Below are positions 20,148 to 30,855 of a stretch of DNA of 64,000 nt, piece by piece. Each line of letters opens with the position of its first letter. Position 1 is the stretch's first letter. Both the position numbers and the translations under genes were made by a program. This DNA comes from Rhodospirillales bacterium (GTDB lineage Bacteria > Pseudomonadota > Alphaproteobacteria > Rhodospirillales > Defluviicoccaceae). The stretch covers positions 1 through 64,000 of the forward strand of contig REES01000139.1 in the NCBI GenBank assembly GCA_007694935.1. The letters are read 5' to 3'. Below the pieces are notes generated by a model. It saw nothing but the letters and a program-made list of their open reading frames with translations. It ran no database searches and was not told where the DNA came from.

Positions 20148-21701
20148 TTGATCCTCATCCGCGCCATTGCGACGGTCGGCGGCCTCACCATGGTCAGCCG
20201 CGTGTTCGGGTTCGCCCGGGACGTGCTGATCGCCAAGATCCTGGGCGCAGGGCCGGTGGCCGATGCGTTCTTCGTGGCCTTCAAGTTTCCCAACCTGTTT
20301 CGCCGGCTGTTTGCCGAAGGCGCGTTCTCGGCCGCCTTCGTGCCGATCTTCGCCGGACTCCTGGAGGCGGAGGGCAAGTCCCGGGCGCGCGTGTTCGCCG
20401 AACAGGCGCTGAGCGTGCTGTTCTGGGCGCTGCTGGTGATGGTGGCGGTCATGGAGATCGCCATGCCTCTGATGATGCTGGTGTTCGCGCCCGGCTTTGC
20501 CGCCGATCCCGAGAAGTTCGATCTGACCGTCGTACTGGCGCGGATCGCGTTTCCCTACCTGCTGCTGATTTCCCTGGTGTCGCTGCTGGGCGGGGTGCTC
20601 AACTCGCTCGGGCGATTCGCGGCGGCGGCGGCGGCCCCGATCCTGCTCAACGTCTGCATGATCCTCTCGATCCTGCTGCTTGCCCCGCTAACCCCGACCC
20701 CCGGCCATGCCCTGGCCTGGGGGGTGTTCGCGGCCGGGGTGGTGCAACTGGTCTGGCTCTACTTGGCCTGTGCCCGCGCCGGCATGGCGCTCCGGCTGCC
20801 GCGGCCGCGGATCACCCCGGAGGTCAAGCTGCTGCTGCGCCGGGCGGTGCCCGTGGCGATCGGGGCCGGGGTGTACCAGCTCAACCTGCTGGTCGACACG
20901 GTGCTGGCCTCGTTCCTGCCGTCCGGTTCCATCTCCTATCTGTTTTATGCCGACCGGGTGGTGCAGCTTCCCTTGGGAGTGATCGGCGTTGCCGTGGGCA
21001 CGGCGCTGCTGCCGCTGCTGTCCCGCCAGCTTCGTGCCGGGCATACGGCGGCGGCGCACTACAATCAGAACCGGGCGCTGGAGTTTGCCTGCCTGCTCAC
21101 CCTGCCGGCGGCGGCGGCACTGCTGGTGATCGCCGAGCCGATCGTCAGTGTGCTGTTCCAGCGGGGCGCGTTCAGCGTGGTTGAGGCCCAGGCGACGGCC
21201 GCCGCCTTGATGGCGATGGCGCTGGGACTGCCGGCGTTCATGCTGGTGAAAGCGCTGACGCCCGGCTTCTTTGCTCGCGGCGATACCGCCACGCCGGTGA
21301 AGATTGCCGCCGCTGCCATGGCCATCAACGTGGTGTGCAGCGTCATTCTGATGCAGTTCCTGTTGCATGTCGGCATCGCCCTGGCCATGGCCATATCCGC
21401 CTGGGTCAACGCGGGAGCGCTGGCCGTGGTGCTGCGGCGGCGGGGCTTCCTGGTGATTGATGCCCGAAACAAGGAACGCCTGCCGCGCATCCTGTTCGCC
21501 ACCGCGGTGATGTGCGGGGCTCTCTGGATCGCCGAACGCGCCGTTGGCGACTGGCTGGCAGGCGACGAGGTGATGCGGGCCATGGCGCTGGCACTACTGG
21601 TGGCGAGCGGCGCTTTGGCGTTCGCGGTCACGGCGCAGGCGTCCGGTGCCGCGGGCCTGCGCGACCTGAGGGGATTGATGCGGGGCAAGGACCCGGCTTG
21701 A
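20148..21701 (+). CDS. murJ: Lipid II flippase MurJ
   Basis: MurJ moves lipid II across the inner membrane for peptidoglycan synthesis. The 517-residue protein has about 14 hydrophobic spans and starts LIRAIATVGGLTMVSRVFGF, the family signature, followed by RDVLIAKILGAGPVADAFFVAFKFPNLFR (split here for length) with the conserved Arg and Asp residues of the MOP superfamily. The start codon is TTG at 20148, the only in-frame start that gives the usual N terminus. It lies 52 bp after glnD on the same strand and is probably cotranscribed. Confidence 0.95.
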   Translation: MILIRAIATVGGLTMVSRVFGFARDVLIAKILGAGPVADAFFVAFKFPNLFRRLFAEGAFSAAFVPIFAGLLEAEGKSRARVFAEQALSVLFWALLVMVAVMEIAMPLMMLVFAPGFAADPEKFDLTVVLARIAFPYLLLISLVSLLGGVLNSLGRFAAAAAAPILLNVCMILSILLLAPLTPTPGHALAWGVFAAGVVQLVWLYLACARAGMALRLPRPRITPEVKLLLRRAVPVAIGAGVYQLNLLVDTVLASFLPSGSISYLFYADRVVQLPLGVIGVAVGTALLPLLSRQLRAGHTAAAHYNQNRALEFACLLTLPAAAALLVIAEPIVSVLFQRGAFSVVEAQATAAALMAMALGLPAFMLVKALTPGFFARGDTATPVKIAAAAMAINVVCSVILMQFLLHVGIALAMAISAWVNAGALAVVLRRRGFLVIDARNKERLPRILFATAVMCGALWIAERAVGDWLAGDEVMRAMALALLVASGALAFAVTAQASGAAGLRDLRGLMRGKDPA

Positions 21702-21803
21702 CCACCCCAGCGCAAGCGGCGATAACCCCCGCCGTCGGATGTCGTCTCGGTCCGATTCCCGGAAACCCCTCGGCGCGCCGGGGCCAACCGTCTCCGTGAG
21801 ATC

Positions 21804-22802
21804 ATGGCACGCATCTTCTCGGGCATTCAGCCCACCGGTCATCTGCATCTCGGCAACTACCTGGGCGCCATTCGCAACTGGGTGCGCCTGCAGCAGGAGT
21901 TCGAATGCCTGTTCTGCGTCGTCGACATGCACGCCATCACGTTGTGGCAGGAGCCGGAGGCCCTGGCCCAAGCCACCCGGGAAACCGCCGCGGCGGTCCT
22001 GGCCGCCGGCATAAACCCGGACACCAACATCCTGTTCCTGCAAAGCGCGGTGCCGGGCCATGCCCAGCTCGCCTGGGTGTTCAATTGCGTCGCCCGGATC
22101 GGCTGGCTCAACCGCATGACCCAGTTCAAGGAGAAGGCAGGCAAGCACCGGGAGAACGCCTCGGTCGGGCTCTACGCCTATCCCAACCTGATGGCCGCCG
22201 ACATCCTGCTCTACAAGGCCACGCACGTGCCGGTCGGCGAGGACCAGAAACAGCACCTGGAGCTCACCCGCGACATCGCCCAGAAGTTCAACAACGATTT
22301 CGGCGTGGCCCTGTTTCCGGTGGTCGAGCCGCTGATCCTGGGGCCGGCGACACGGATCATGTCGCTCCGGGACGGCACCAAGAAGATGAGCAAGTCGGAC
22401 GCCTCCGACTTCTCCCGGATCAACCTGACCGATTCGGCGGATTCCATCGCCCTCAAGATCCGCCGGGCCAAGACCGATCCGAACCCGCTGCCGGACTCTC
22501 CGGACGGGCTCGAAGGACGGCCGGAGGCGGCGAACCTGTTGAGCATCTACGCAGCCCTGACCGACAGTTCGATTGAAAACGTCTGCCAGCGCTTCGGCGG
22601 CAGCCCATTCTCCGACTTCAAACAGGAGCTCGCCGATCGCGCCGTCGCCGCCCTCGCCCCGATCACCGCCGAGGTCAACCGGCTGATGGCCGATCCCGAA
22701 ACGCTGGACAGCATCCTCCGCAGCGGCGCCGAGCGCGCCCGAGCCCTGGCGGCACCGGTGCTGGACGAGGTGTACCGGGCCATCGGCTTTCTGCAAACCT
22801 GA
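21804..22802 (+). CDS. trpS: Tryptophanyl-tRNA synthetase
   Basis: This is the 332-residue class I synthetase that charges tRNA-Trp. The N-terminal [18 protein letters not shown] holds the HIGH-type motif. [20 protein letters not shown] forms the tryptophan pocket region, and KKMSKS binds ATP. Length and order match bacterial TrpS. It follows murJ after a gap of about 100 bp on the same strand. Confidence 0.97.
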   Translation: MARIFSGIQPTGHLHLGNYLGAIRNWVRLQQEFECLFCVVDMHAITLWQEPEALAQATRETAAAVLAAGINPDTNILFLQSAVPGHAQLAWVFNCVARIGWLNRMTQFKEKAGKHRENASVGLYAYPNLMAADILLYKATHVPVGEDQKQHLELTRDIAQKFNNDFGVALFPVVEPLILGPATRIMSLRDGTKKMSKSDASDFSRINLTDSADSIALKIRRAKTDPNPLPDSPDGLEGRPEAANLLSIYAALTDSSIENVCQRFGGSPFSDFKQELADRAVAALAPITAEVNRLMADPETLDSILRSGAERARALAAPVLDEVYRAIGFLQT

Positions 22803-22939
22803 GCGGCGGGTGGGGTTGACGGGACGACCGCGCAGCCTTGATCCGCTGCTGCCACGGGACCATGTGCTTGGAACCGATCTTCGGCGAGGTAAACCAGGGG
22901 GCTGCGCGCGCCCTATCGCGGCCACACATGAGGTAGTCC

Positions 22940-23497
22940 ATGTTCATTCAGACTGAAGTGACGCCAAACCCCTCGACCCTCAAGTTCCTGCCGGGGCGCG
23001 ACGTCATGGGCAGCGGCACCGCCAACTTCCCGGGCCCGGAGGACGCGGCCCGCTCGCCCCTCGCCATGCGGCTGTTCGCCATCGACGGCGTGTCCGGTGT
23101 CTTTCTCGGCCAGGACTTTGTCACCGTCACCAAGATGGGCTCGGGCGACTGGAATGTCCTGAAGCCGCATATTCTGGCGGCGATCATGGACCACTTCACC
23201 GCCGGTGACGCGGTGATGCTGGAGGGTGCCGGCGGGGATGGCGAATTGGCCGATGCCGACGCCGATGATGAGATCTCTGCCCAGATCAAGGAACTGCTGG
23301 AGACCCGGGTGCGTCCCGCGGTGGCCCAGGATGGCGGCGACATCATCTTCCGCGGGTTCGAGGACGGCATCGTCTACCTGCACATGCAGGGGTCGTGTGC
23401 CGGCTGCCCGAGTTCGACGGCAACCCTGAAACACGGCATCGAGAACATGCTGCGCTACTATATTCCCGATGTCGTCGAGGTGCGCTCGGTCGACTGA
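22940..23497 (+). CDS. NFU-type iron-sulfur cluster carrier
   Basis: The 185-residue protein has an N-terminal Nfu_N domain (TEVTPNPSTLKFLPGRDV, FAIDGVSGVFLGQDFVTVTK) and a C-terminal NifU-like domain. The cluster-binding C153-A-G-C156 lies in MQGSCAGCPSSTATLKHGIE. Such proteins carry 4Fe-4S clusters to apo-enzymes in the cytoplasm. GAGGTAG lies ahead of the ATG at 22940. No other iron-sulfur assembly genes are nearby. Confidence 0.94.
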   Translation: MFIQTEVTPNPSTLKFLPGRDVMGSGTANFPGPEDAARSPLAMRLFAIDGVSGVFLGQDFVTVTKMGSGDWNVLKPHILAAIMDHFTAGDAVMLEGAGGDGELADADADDEISAQIKELLETRVRPAVAQDGGDIIFRGFEDGIVYLHMQGSCAGCPSSTATLKHGIENMLRYYIPDVVEVRSVD

Positions 23498-23602
23498 CGC
23501 CGGCTCCCTGTCCGGCTGCCGGCGCAGCGGCTCAACCGGAATCCTTGCTCCCCCTACCCTCGGCGGCGCGATCCCGCGGCCGTCATCCGGCACGGTGTGA
23601 CC

Positions 23603-24196
23603 ATGGTGGATTCAGCAGTATCAGCCGAAGCCCTGGATATCCTGTTCCGGGAGGCTCGCACGCATGTCTCCTGGCGGCCCGAGCCGGTGCCCGAGTCGGT
23701 CCTGCGGGCGGCGTGGGACTTGGCCAAGATGGGGCCGACCAGCGCCAACTGCAGCCCGGCGCGAATCACGTTCGTCGTGTCGCGCGAGGCCAAGGAGCGG
23801 CTCAAGCCCTGCCTGATGGAAGGAAATGTCGAGAAGACGATGACCGCGCCGGCGACCGCGATCATCGGCTACGATCTCGCCTTCCATGACCGACTGCCGG
23901 AGCTGTACAAGGCGGCCGACGCGCGGTCCTGGTTCGCCGGCAACGACGAGCTGATCCGCTCCACCGCCTTTCGCAACGGATCCCTCCAGGGCGCCTACTT
24001 CATCCTCGCGGCCCGCGCGATGGGATTGGATTGCGGGCCGATGTCCGGGTTCGACAACGCCAAGGTGGACGCGGAATTCTTCGCCGGTACCACCATCCGG
24101 TCGAATTTTCTCTGCAATCTCGGCCACGGAGACGGCGCCCGGAGCCGTCCCCGCGACTGGCGTCTGCCGTTTGAGGAGGCATGCAAGGTCGTCTAG
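23603..24196 (+). CDS. Nitroreductase-family protein, RutE/HadB type (malonic semialdehyde reductase-like)
   Basis: The 197-residue protein has the FMN-binding nitroreductase fold. Diagnostic segments are LFREARTHVSW, LAKMGPTSANCSPARITFV, RNGSLQGAYFILAARAMGLDCGPMSGFD (split in use) and the C-terminal NLGHGDGARSRPRDWRLPFEE. In RutE, a member of this subfamily, the reaction is NADH-dependent reduction of malonic semialdehyde from pyrimidine degradation. No other rut genes are here, so the true substrate is uncertain. The ATG at 23603 is used; a GTG at 23597 is equally possible. It converges on pnp. Confidence 0.85.
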   Translation: MVDSAVSAEALDILFREARTHVSWRPEPVPESVLRAAWDLAKMGPTSANCSPARITFVVSREAKERLKPCLMEGNVEKTMTAPATAIIGYDLAFHDRLPELYKAADARSWFAGNDELIRSTAFRNGSLQGAYFILAARAMGLDCGPMSGFDNAKVDAEFFAGTTIRSNFLCNLGHGDGARSRPRDWRLPFEEACKVV

Positions 24197-24254
24197 CAGT
24201 CTCTTCCTTCGGGGTGTCAGTGGCAATCAATCAGGCCTCCGACACCCCGCCTCG

Positions 24255-26396
24255 TCAGCTCGAGGTGGCGGCGTCGTCCTTGGAGCGTTCCTGCCCGGTG
24301 GTCTGGTCCACTGCCCGCATGGACAGCTTGACCTTGCCGCGGTCGTCGATCCCGATCAGCTTGACCTTGACGGTATCGCCCACCTGGACGACGTCGGTGA
24401 CCTTGCCGACCCGCTGGGGCGCCAGTTCACTGATGTGGACGAGACCGTCGCGGCTGCCGAGGAAGTTGACGAACGCCCCGAAATCGACGGTCTTGACCAC
24501 CCGTCCGGTGTAGATCGCCCCCACCTCCGGGTCCGCCGCGATGCCGCGGATCCATTCGATCGCGGCATCGGCCGAGCGCTGGTCGACCGCAGCCACCTTC
24601 ACCGTACCGTCGTCCTCCAGGTCGATGCGAGCCCCCGTCACCTCGCATATCTCCCGGATTATCTTGCCGCCGGGACCGATCACCTCGCGGATTTTATCCT
24701 TGTTGATGTGGATGATGGTGATCCGCGGCGCCGTCTGGCTCACCTGGTCGCGCGGCAGGGTGATGGCCTGGGCCATCTCCGACAGGATATGCAGCCGCCC
24801 CTCCCGGGCCTGCTCCAACGCCTGTCCCATGATCGCCTCGGTGATGGAAGTGATCTTGATGTCCATCTGCAGCGCCGTCACGCCAGCGACGGTGCCGGCC
24901 ACCTTGAAATCCATGTCGCCCAGGTGGTCTTCGTCGCCGAGAATGTCGGACAGGACGACGAAATCGTCACCTTCCTTGATCAGGCCCATGGCGATGCCGG
25001 CCACCGGCTGCTTCAACGGCACGCCCGAGTCCATCATCGACAGGGAAGCGCCGCACACCGTCGCCATCGACGATGAGCCGTTGGACTCGGTGACCTCCGA
25101 GACCACGCGGATGGTGTAAGGAAACGCTTCCCGATCGGGGATCAGGGCGTGCAGCGAACGCCAAGCCAGCTTGCCGTGCCCCACCTCGCGCCGGCCGGTG
25201 AAGCCGAACCGCCCGGCCTCCCCCACCGAGTAAGGCGGAAAGTTGTAGTGCAGCATGAAGTGTTCCCGGTACTCGCCGGCCAGCGCATCGACGATCTGCT
25301 CGTCCTGGCCGGTGCCGAGGGTGGTGACCACCAGCGCCTGGGTCTCTCCGCGGGTGAACAGGGCGCTGCCATGGGCGCGAGGCAGCAGGCCCACCTCCGC
25401 CGCGATGGGACGGATCGCCTTCGGGTCCCGGCCGTCGATGCGCCGGCCCGTGGCGATGAGGTCACGCCGAACCACATCCTTCTCCAGTTCCTTGAAGACA
25501 TCGTCGACATGCTGGAGCACCCACGTCTGGTCCAGTTCGGGCTCGGCCAGCAGCGCTTCGGTCACCCGTTCGCGCACCTTCTGAACCTTGTCGCGGCGGC
25601 TGGTCTTGACGGTTTCCCGGTAGGCCTCCTTGAGGTCGTCCTCGGCCATGGCACGAACCCGCTCGGCCACAGCACCGCGGCTTTCCGGGGTCACCGGAAC
25701 GTCCACCGGCTCCCGCGCGCACGCCTCGGCGAGATCGATGATCGCCCGGATCACCGGCTGCATCTGCTGATGGCCGAACATCACCGCGCCCAGCATCACC
25801 TCTTCCGGCAACTGCTTGGCTTCGGATTCCACCATCAGCACACCGGCTTCGGTGCCGGCCACGACCAGGTCCAGGTCGCTCGCAATAAGTTCGTCGATGC
25901 GTGGATTGAGCACGAAGCGCTTGTCGATGTAGCCCACCCGGCAGCCGCCGATGGGCCCGAGGAAGGGCACTCCCGAGAGGGTGAGCGCGGCCGACGTGCC
26001 GATCATCGCCGGGATATCCGGGTCGTTCTGCAGATCGTGGCACAGCACCGTCAGGATTACCTGGGTTTCGTTGCGGAAGCCCTTGGCGAACAGCGGCCGG
26101 ATGGGACGATCGATGAGCCGGGAGGTCAGGACCTCCTTCTCAGCCGGCCGGCCTTCCCGCTTGAAGAAGCCGCCAGGTATCTTGCCGGCAGCGAAGCTCT
26201 TTTCCTGGTAGTGGACCGATAGCGGAAAAAAATCGAGGCCCGGTTTTGGGGCCTTGTCAAAGACCACCGTACATAGAACCTGCGATTGTCCATATGTCGC
26301 CAAGACGGCACCATCGGCCTGTCGGGCGATCTTTCCGGTCTCCAGGACCAAAGGGCGCCCACCCCATTCCAACTCCTTGCGGAACTCTTGAAACAT
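24255..26396 (-). CDS. pnp: Polyribonucleotide nucleotidyltransferase (PNPase)
   Basis: PNPase degrades mRNA from the 3' end using phosphate. The 713-residue protein has two RNase PH domains ([51 protein letters not shown]), a KH domain ([17 protein letters not shown]) and a C-terminal S1 domain ([20 protein letters not shown]). The ATG at 26396 has GGAAAG just upstream; an in-frame ATG at 26405 adds three residues. It is the last gene of the rimP-to-pnp series and is separated from rpsO by a GC-rich hairpin. Confidence 0.98.
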   Translation of the reverse strand: MFQEFRKELEWGGRPLVLETGKIARQADGAVLATYGQSQVLCTVVFDKAPKPGLDFFPLSVHYQEKSFAAGKIPGGFFKREGRPAEKEVLTSRLIDRPIRPLFAKGFRNETQVILTVLCHDLQNDPDIPAMIGTSAALTLSGVPFLGPIGGCRVGYIDKRFVLNPRIDELIASDLDLVVAGTEAGVLMVESEAKQLPEEVMLGAVMFGHQQMQPVIRAIIDLAEACAREPVDVPVTPESRGAVAERVRAMAEDDLKEAYRETVKTSRRDKVQKVRERVTEALLAEPELDQTWVLQHVDDVFKELEKDVVRRDLIATGRRIDGRDPKAIRPIAAEVGLLPRAHGSALFTRGETQALVVTTLGTGQDEQIVDALAGEYREHFMLHYNFPPYSVGEAGRFGFTGRREVGHGKLAWRSLHALIPDREAFPYTIRVVSEVTESNGSSSMATVCGASLSMMDSGVPLKQPVAGIAMGLIKEGDDFVVLSDILGDEDHLGDMDFKVAGTVAGVTALQMDIKITSITEAIMGQALEQAREGRLHILSEMAQAITLPRDQVSQTAPRITIIHINKDKIREVIGPGGKIIREICEVTGARIDLEDDGTVKVAAVDQRSADAAIEWIRGIAADPEVGAIYTGRVVKTVDFGAFVNFLGSRDGLVHISELAPQRVGKVTDVVQVGDTVKVKLIGIDDRGKVKLSMRAVDQTTGQERSKDDAATSS

Positions 26397-26422
26397 GCTT
26401 TCCATACCTTAGGACATTTACA

Positions 26423-26460
26423 GAAAAGAGTGCGGCAGCGGCGCAGCCGCGCGGCGCCGC
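26423..26460 (-). terminator. rpsO-pnp intergenic hairpin and T-rich tail
   Basis: On the minus strand GCGGCGC (26460-26454) and GCGCCGC (26444-26438) make a 7-bp stem with a 9-nt loop. CTCTTTTCTG follows about eight bases later. It sits between rpsO and pnp, where E. coli has an attenuating terminator and an RNase III site. Partial termination or processing is the likely function. Confidence 0.5.
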
Positions 26461-26488
26461 CTCAACGTCGCGCAAGTCGTACCGGCGG

Positions 26489-26758
26489 TCAACGCCTGAG
26501 ACCGAGCCGCTCGACCAACGTCTCGTAACGTCTGGCTTCCTTGCGCTTCAGATAGTCGAGAAGCTGCCGCCGCTGGCCGACCATCATCAGCAGACCGCGG
26601 CGGGAGTGAAAGTCCTTCTTGTGAACCTTCAAGTGCTCGGTAAGGTTGCGAATGCGTTCACTCAGAATTGCGACCTGGACTTCCGGTGAACCGGTATCGC
26701 CGGGTGCGGTGGCGTAGTCGTTGATCACTTCCTGCTTGCGCTCTGCCGTAATCGACAT
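26489..26758 (-). CDS. rpsO: 30S ribosomal protein S15
   Basis: The 89-residue protein is the standard S15 length and shows [36 protein letters not shown] and [17 protein letters not shown], the helices that bind 16S rRNA and S6/S18. The ATG at 26758 gives the usual start [10 protein letters not shown]. The position between truB and pnp is the classic order. Confidence 0.98.
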   Translation of the reverse strand: MSITAERKQEVINDYATAPGDTGSPEVQVAILSERIRNLTEHLKVHKKDFHSRRGLLMMVGQRRQLLDYLKRKEARRYETLVERLGLRR

Positions 26759-26787
26759 CGAATGCTCCGTCGGTCATAGACCATCAG

Positions 26788-27714
26788 TCAAAGATTGAGA
26801 ACCCGCAGCGGCCGTATCTCGCCACCTTTGATGTGCGCCAGGGCCACCGGTTTGTCTTCGGCCATGGCACACACCACGCTGTCCCGGGTCACCACCTGAT
26901 AGGGAGACCGTTGTGCCACGGGGAGGACGGCGATCGCCTGACCGCGTTGCAGCTTCCGTGCTTCCACCACAGTGACGGTCACCGCCGGGATGTCGGCCAG
27001 CGCCGCCGCCACCGGAAGCACCACCTGCAAAGCCGCCTCACTATGCCCAAGTGCCTGAAGCTTATCCAGCGCTATTGCGTCCCGTTCCCCGAACGGGCCG
27101 ACTGCGGTCCGCCGCAATCCCACGACGTGGCCAACCGTACCCACCGCTTCGGCAATGTCGCGGGCCAGCGCCCGCATGTAGGCGCCCTTGCCGCAGACCA
27201 CGGCGAACTCCGCGTGATCACGGTCGGGCATACCCACCAGCTCGATGCGCTCGATCACCACCGGCCGCGCCTTCAGCACCACGGGAACATCATCCCGGGC
27301 CAACGCATACGCTCGCCGGCCATCGACCTTGATCGCCGAGTAGACGGGTGGAACCTGATCGATGGTCCCGGTGAAGGCGGCCAAGGCCTGCTCCAACGCC
27401 TTCGCATCGGGCCGCGCCTCGGAACGCGCGATCACCTGCCCCTCCGCATCATCGGTGTCCCGCCGCTCACCCCAGCGCACGGTAAACCGGTATGACTTGC
27501 TGCCATCCACCAGGTAAGGGATGGTCTTGGTCGCCTCGCCCAGCGCCACCGGCAGCACCCCGGTGGCCAGCGGATCCAGCGTCCCGCTGTGTCCGGCCTT
27601 GGCCGCTCCGGTCGCCCGTCTCACCGCCGCCACGACCGCGACCGAGGTGACCTCCCTCGGCTTGTCAACGACCACCCAGCCATGAACCGGCCGGCCGCCG
27701 CGCCTACGGCCCAT
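26788..27714 (-). CDS. truB: tRNA pseudouridine-55 synthase
   Basis: TruB makes pseudouridine 55 in the T loop of tRNAs. The 308-residue protein contains GWVVVDKPREVTS, the catalytic Asp47 in KAGHSGTLDPLATGVLP, YRFTVRWGERRDTDD, and QVPPVYSAIKVDGRRAYALAR (Tyr/Lys motifs). The C-terminal TruB_C/PUA-like part ends RPLRVLNL. The ATG at 27714 lies inside the last codons of rbfA, an 11-bp overlap indicating coupling. Confidence 0.96.
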   Translation of the reverse strand: MGRRRGGRPVHGWVVVDKPREVTSVAVVAAVRRATGAAKAGHSGTLDPLATGVLPVALGEATKTIPYLVDGSKSYRFTVRWGERRDTDDAEGQVIARSEARPDAKALEQALAAFTGTIDQVPPVYSAIKVDGRRAYALARDDVPVVLKARPVVIERIELVGMPDRDHAEFAVVCGKGAYMRALARDIAEAVGTVGHVVGLRRTAVGPFGERDAIALDKLQALGHSEAALQVVLPVAAALADIPAVTVTVVEARKLQRGQAIAVLPVAQRSPYQVVTRDSVVCAMAEDKPVALAHIKGGEIRPLRVLNL

Positions 27715-28129
27715 CACCGTCCTCCGCATCGGCGTCCCGCTTGCGTGCCGACAGGTCCCGCGCCACCCCGGGGTCGCGCAGCAAGGACTCAATGTGCTGG
27801 GCTTCGTCGAACGACTGGTCGGCACGGAACTGGAGTTCGGGAACACGCTTGAAAGGAAACGCCGCCGCGAGTCGCCGCCGCAAATAGGGCCGGGCCCGCT
27901 CCAGTGCAGCCAAGACCGGCGCGGTATCCCCGCCGCCAAGCGGGAACACGTAGACGGTGGCGTGGCGCAACGCCGCATCCATGCGCACCTCGGTGACGGT
28001 CACCGGCAGGTTGCCCAGCCCCGGGTCGCGCACTTCGCCCTTTTCGAACAGATCGGCCAATACATGCCGGACCGCCTCGCCGACCCGGAACGGGCGTTGG
28101 CCGGCGGTGCCACCACCCTTCAGCGGCAT
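27704..28129 (-). CDS. rbfA: Ribosome-binding factor A
   Basis: RbfA binds 16S rRNA during 30S maturation. The 141-residue protein has the KH-like core: R-V-G-E-A-V-R-H-V-L-A-D-L-F, TVTEVRMDAALRHATVYVFP, LRRRLAAAFPFKRVPELQF and the closing D-Q-S-F-D-E-A-Q-H-I-E-S-L-L. A polar, acidic tail extends past the usual end and overlaps truB. It follows infB in the same operon. Confidence 0.94.
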   Translation of the reverse strand: MPLKGGGTAGQRPFRVGEAVRHVLADLFEKGEVRDPGLGNLPVTVTEVRMDAALRHATVYVFPLGGGDTAPVLAALERARPYLRRRLAAAFPFKRVPELQFRADQSFDEAQHIESLLRDPGVARDLSARKRDADAEDGDGP

Positions 28130-28192
28130 CGCTTCCTCCCTTTCGTCACGACCTTAGAGAAGCGGCCCACGCCGCGAAGTACAGCCCCGGGA

Positions 28193-30802
28193 TCAGAGCT
28201 GACGGGCGACTTCCTGAACCTCGAAACACTCGATCACGTCGCCGACCTGGATGTCCTGGTAATTGGCCAGGGCCACGCCACAATCGTAGCCTTCACGGAC
28301 CTCACGGACATCGTCCTTGAACCGCTTCAGCTGGGACAGATCGCCCTCGTGGATCACCACGTCGTCGCGCAGCAACCGCACCTTGGCGCCGCGCCGGATC
28401 ACCCCCTCGGTCACCATGCAGCCGGCCACCTTGCCCACCTTGGTAATGGCGAACACCTGGCGGACCTGAGCGTAACCGAGAATGTTCTCCCGGAGTTGCG
28501 GCGACAGCAGACCCGACAGCACCTGCCGCATGTCGTCAACCAGGTCATAGATGATCGAGTAATAGCGCACCTCGACCCCGTCCCGTTTGGCGAGCTCGCG
28601 GGCTTGCGGGTTGGCACGCACGTTGAAGCCGACGATGATCCCATCGGAGGCTCGGGCCAGCGTGATATCGGATTCGCTGATGCCGCCGACGCCGGAGTGC
28701 AGCACCTGCACACTGACCTCGTCGGTGGCCAGCTTTTCGAGCGCCCCGCAGATGGCCTCGGCCGACCCGTGCACGTCGGCCTTCACGACCACTGCCAACG
28801 TCTTGGCCTCGCCCTCGCGAATCCGCTCGAACATCTGCTCGAACGTGGTCCGCTTCGCCGCGGCGGCGGTGCGCAGGTCCCGCTGCTTGCGCTGGCGGAA
28901 CTCGGTCACTTCGCGCGCCCGCGCCTCGCTGTCGACCACCGCCACCTCATCACCGGCCGCAGGAGTCCCGTTCAAGCCGAGCACCTCGACCGGGACGCTC
29001 GGCCCGGCGGATTCCAAAGCCGTCCCACCGGCATCCGTCAACCCGCGCACCCGACCCCACTCGCTCCCTGCAACGAAGATCTCGCCCACCTTGAGGCTGC
29101 CCCGCTGAACCAGGACGGTTGCAACGGAACCCCGCCCGCGCTCCACCCGGCTCTCGATGATCACACCTTCGGCCGGGCGATCCGGATTGGACTTCAGATC
29201 CAACACCTCCGCCTGCAGGAGAATCGCTTCGACCAGCTTGTCCAGGTTGGCGCCGGTCTTCGCCGAAACCTCCACCGACAGGGTTTCTCCGCCGACGTCT
29301 TCGGTGACCACGTCGTGCTGCAGCAGTTCGTTGCGGACCCGGAGCGGGTTCGCGTCCGGCCGGTCCATCTTGTTGATGGCAACGATGATCGGCACCTTGG
29401 CCGCCTTGGCGTGGCGGATCGCCTCGATGGTCTGAGGCATCACCCCGTCGTCGGCGGCGACCACCAGGACCACAATGTCCGTCGCATTGGCGCCGCGGGC
29501 GCGCATTTCGGTGAAGGCCTCGTGGCCCGGCGTGTCGATGAAGGTGACCTGCTCGCCACCGGCGAGGGTGATCTGGTAAGCACCGATGTGCTGGGTAATG
29601 CCGCCTGCTTCATGGGCGGCCACATCGGTCCGACGCAGCGCATCCAGCAGCGAGGTCTTGCCGTGGTCGACGTGGCCCATCACGGTGACCACCGGGGCGC
29701 GCGGCTTCAGGTTGGCCTCGGCGTCTTCGTCACCCTTGAGCCCGATTTCCACATCGGCCTCGCTCACCCGCTTGACGTTGTGACCGAACTCGGTGGCGAG
29801 CAACTCCGCCGTGTCGGCATCGATGGCCTGGTTGAGGGTCGCCATCACCCCCATGCGCATCAGCGCCTTGATGACATCGGCACTGCGCTCGGCCATCCGG
29901 TTGGAAAGATCCTGGACCGTGATGGTCTCCGGAATGACCACGTCACGGACCACCTTGTGAAGATCGCCGGCTTCGCCGAAGCGCTGCTTGTTGCGCTCCT
30001 TCTCCCGGGCCCGGCGGACGGCCGCAAGGCTTCGCACCCGCTCGGTACGGTCCTCCAGCGCTTCGGTGACCGTCAACCTGCCGGCACGCCGACGCGGTTC
30101 GCCCTTGCGGGGCGCTGCCGGGGCGGGTCGCCGCACCTCGGTGCGGGCCGTCCGCTTGGCCCGGCTCTCCTCGTCGCCAGCGGCTTCCGCTTCCTTGAGC
30201 GCCTCGGCGCGGGGCGGCCCCGCCTTCGGCTTCTCGGCAACGGCAGCCGGCTGAGCCTCGACCGGCGGCGCAGGTTCCGGCTCCACGGCCGGCGGCTCCG
30301 GCGCCGGTGCCTCGGTGATCGCCTCGGCCGCCGCCGGCTCGGGCCGTTCCGCCGCCTCGCTCTCGCCGGTCTCGGCAGGCGCTTCGGGAGGGGTTCCCGG
30401 CGGCGCTTCCGGCGCCGTAACGGGAGGCAGCACCTCAGCCTCGGCCTCGTGCTCCACGCGGTCCAGCACCGCCGCCTGAGCCTCATCGGCACGAAACGCA
30501 TCCTGAAGCGCGCGCGCCCGTGAAGCCTTCTCAGCCGTGGTCAGGCCGACCGCCGACCGCTCGCGCATCTTCGCCTCATCGCGGCCGGCCACGGCACCAT
30601 CGGCCCCGGTTTTAGCCATCTTGCCACGCGCATCCGGCGCATAGGTGCGCTTCTTGCGCACCTCGACCCGGACCATTTTCGATCGGCCATGGGAAAAGCT
30701 CTGGCGCACCTGCCCGGTCTCGACGGTTTTCTTCAACTCGAGCTTGCGAACCGGGCGATCGTCTTCCGGCTTGTTGTCGCTGTCTTCCATACTCTCCGAC
30801 AT
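28193..30802 (-). CDS. infB: Translation initiation factor IF-2
   Basis: IF-2 is the GTPase that brings initiator tRNA to the 30S subunit. The 869-residue protein starts with a bacterial IF-2 N-terminal region ([20 protein letters not shown]) and a long Ala/Pro/Glu-rich linker (about residues 110-270). A second conserved N-domain follows ([20 protein letters not shown]). The G domain has [12 protein letters not shown] near residue 376, [18 protein letters not shown] and [10 protein letters not shown]. The C-terminal domains end [14 protein letters not shown]. The start may be the ATG at 30802 or the ATG at 30790, which has a better GGAG spacing. Confidence 0.97.
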   Translation of the reverse strand: MSESMEDSDNKPEDDRPVRKLELKKTVETGQVRQSFSHGRSKMVRVEVRKKRTYAPDARGKMAKTGADGAVAGRDEAKMRERSAVGLTTAEKASRARALQDAFRADEAQAAVLDRVEHEAEAEVLPPVTAPEAPPGTPPEAPAETGESEAAERPEPAAAEAITEAPAPEPPAVEPEPAPPVEAQPAAVAEKPKAGPPRAEALKEAEAAGDEESRAKRTARTEVRRPAPAAPRKGEPRRRAGRLTVTEALEDRTERVRSLAAVRRAREKERNKQRFGEAGDLHKVVRDVVIPETITVQDLSNRMAERSADVIKALMRMGVMATLNQAIDADTAELLATEFGHNVKRVSEADVEIGLKGDEDAEANLKPRAPVVTVMGHVDHGKTSLLDALRRTDVAAHEAGGITQHIGAYQITLAGGEQVTFIDTPGHEAFTEMRARGANATDIVVLVVAADDGVMPQTIEAIRHAKAAKVPIIVAINKMDRPDANPLRVRNELLQHDVVTEDVGGETLSVEVSAKTGANLDKLVEAILLQAEVLDLKSNPDRPAEGVIIESRVERGRGSVATVLVQRGSLKVGEIFVAGSEWGRVRGLTDAGGTALESAGPSVPVEVLGLNGTPAAGDEVAVVDSEARAREVTEFRQRKQRDLRTAAAAKRTTFEQMFERIREGEAKTLAVVVKADVHGSAEAICGALEKLATDEVSVQVLHSGVGGISESDITLARASDGIIVGFNVRANPQARELAKRDGVEVRYYSIIYDLVDDMRQVLSGLLSPQLRENILGYAQVRQVFAITKVGKVAGCMVTEGVIRRGAKVRLLRDDVVIHEGDLSQLKRFKDDVREVREGYDCGVALANYQDIQVGDVIECFEVQEVARQL

Positions 30803-30855
30803 CTCAACTCTATCGGCCTGTCGGCCTTCGTTGTCCTGTCCAACTCCGTCAGAAC

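Noticed and set aside
27794-30523. A 909-codon plus-strand open frame opposite infB and rbfA
   Set aside because: Antisense to genes with full domain evidence; its composition is that of reverse-complement high-GC codons and it has no ribosome-binding site or family match.
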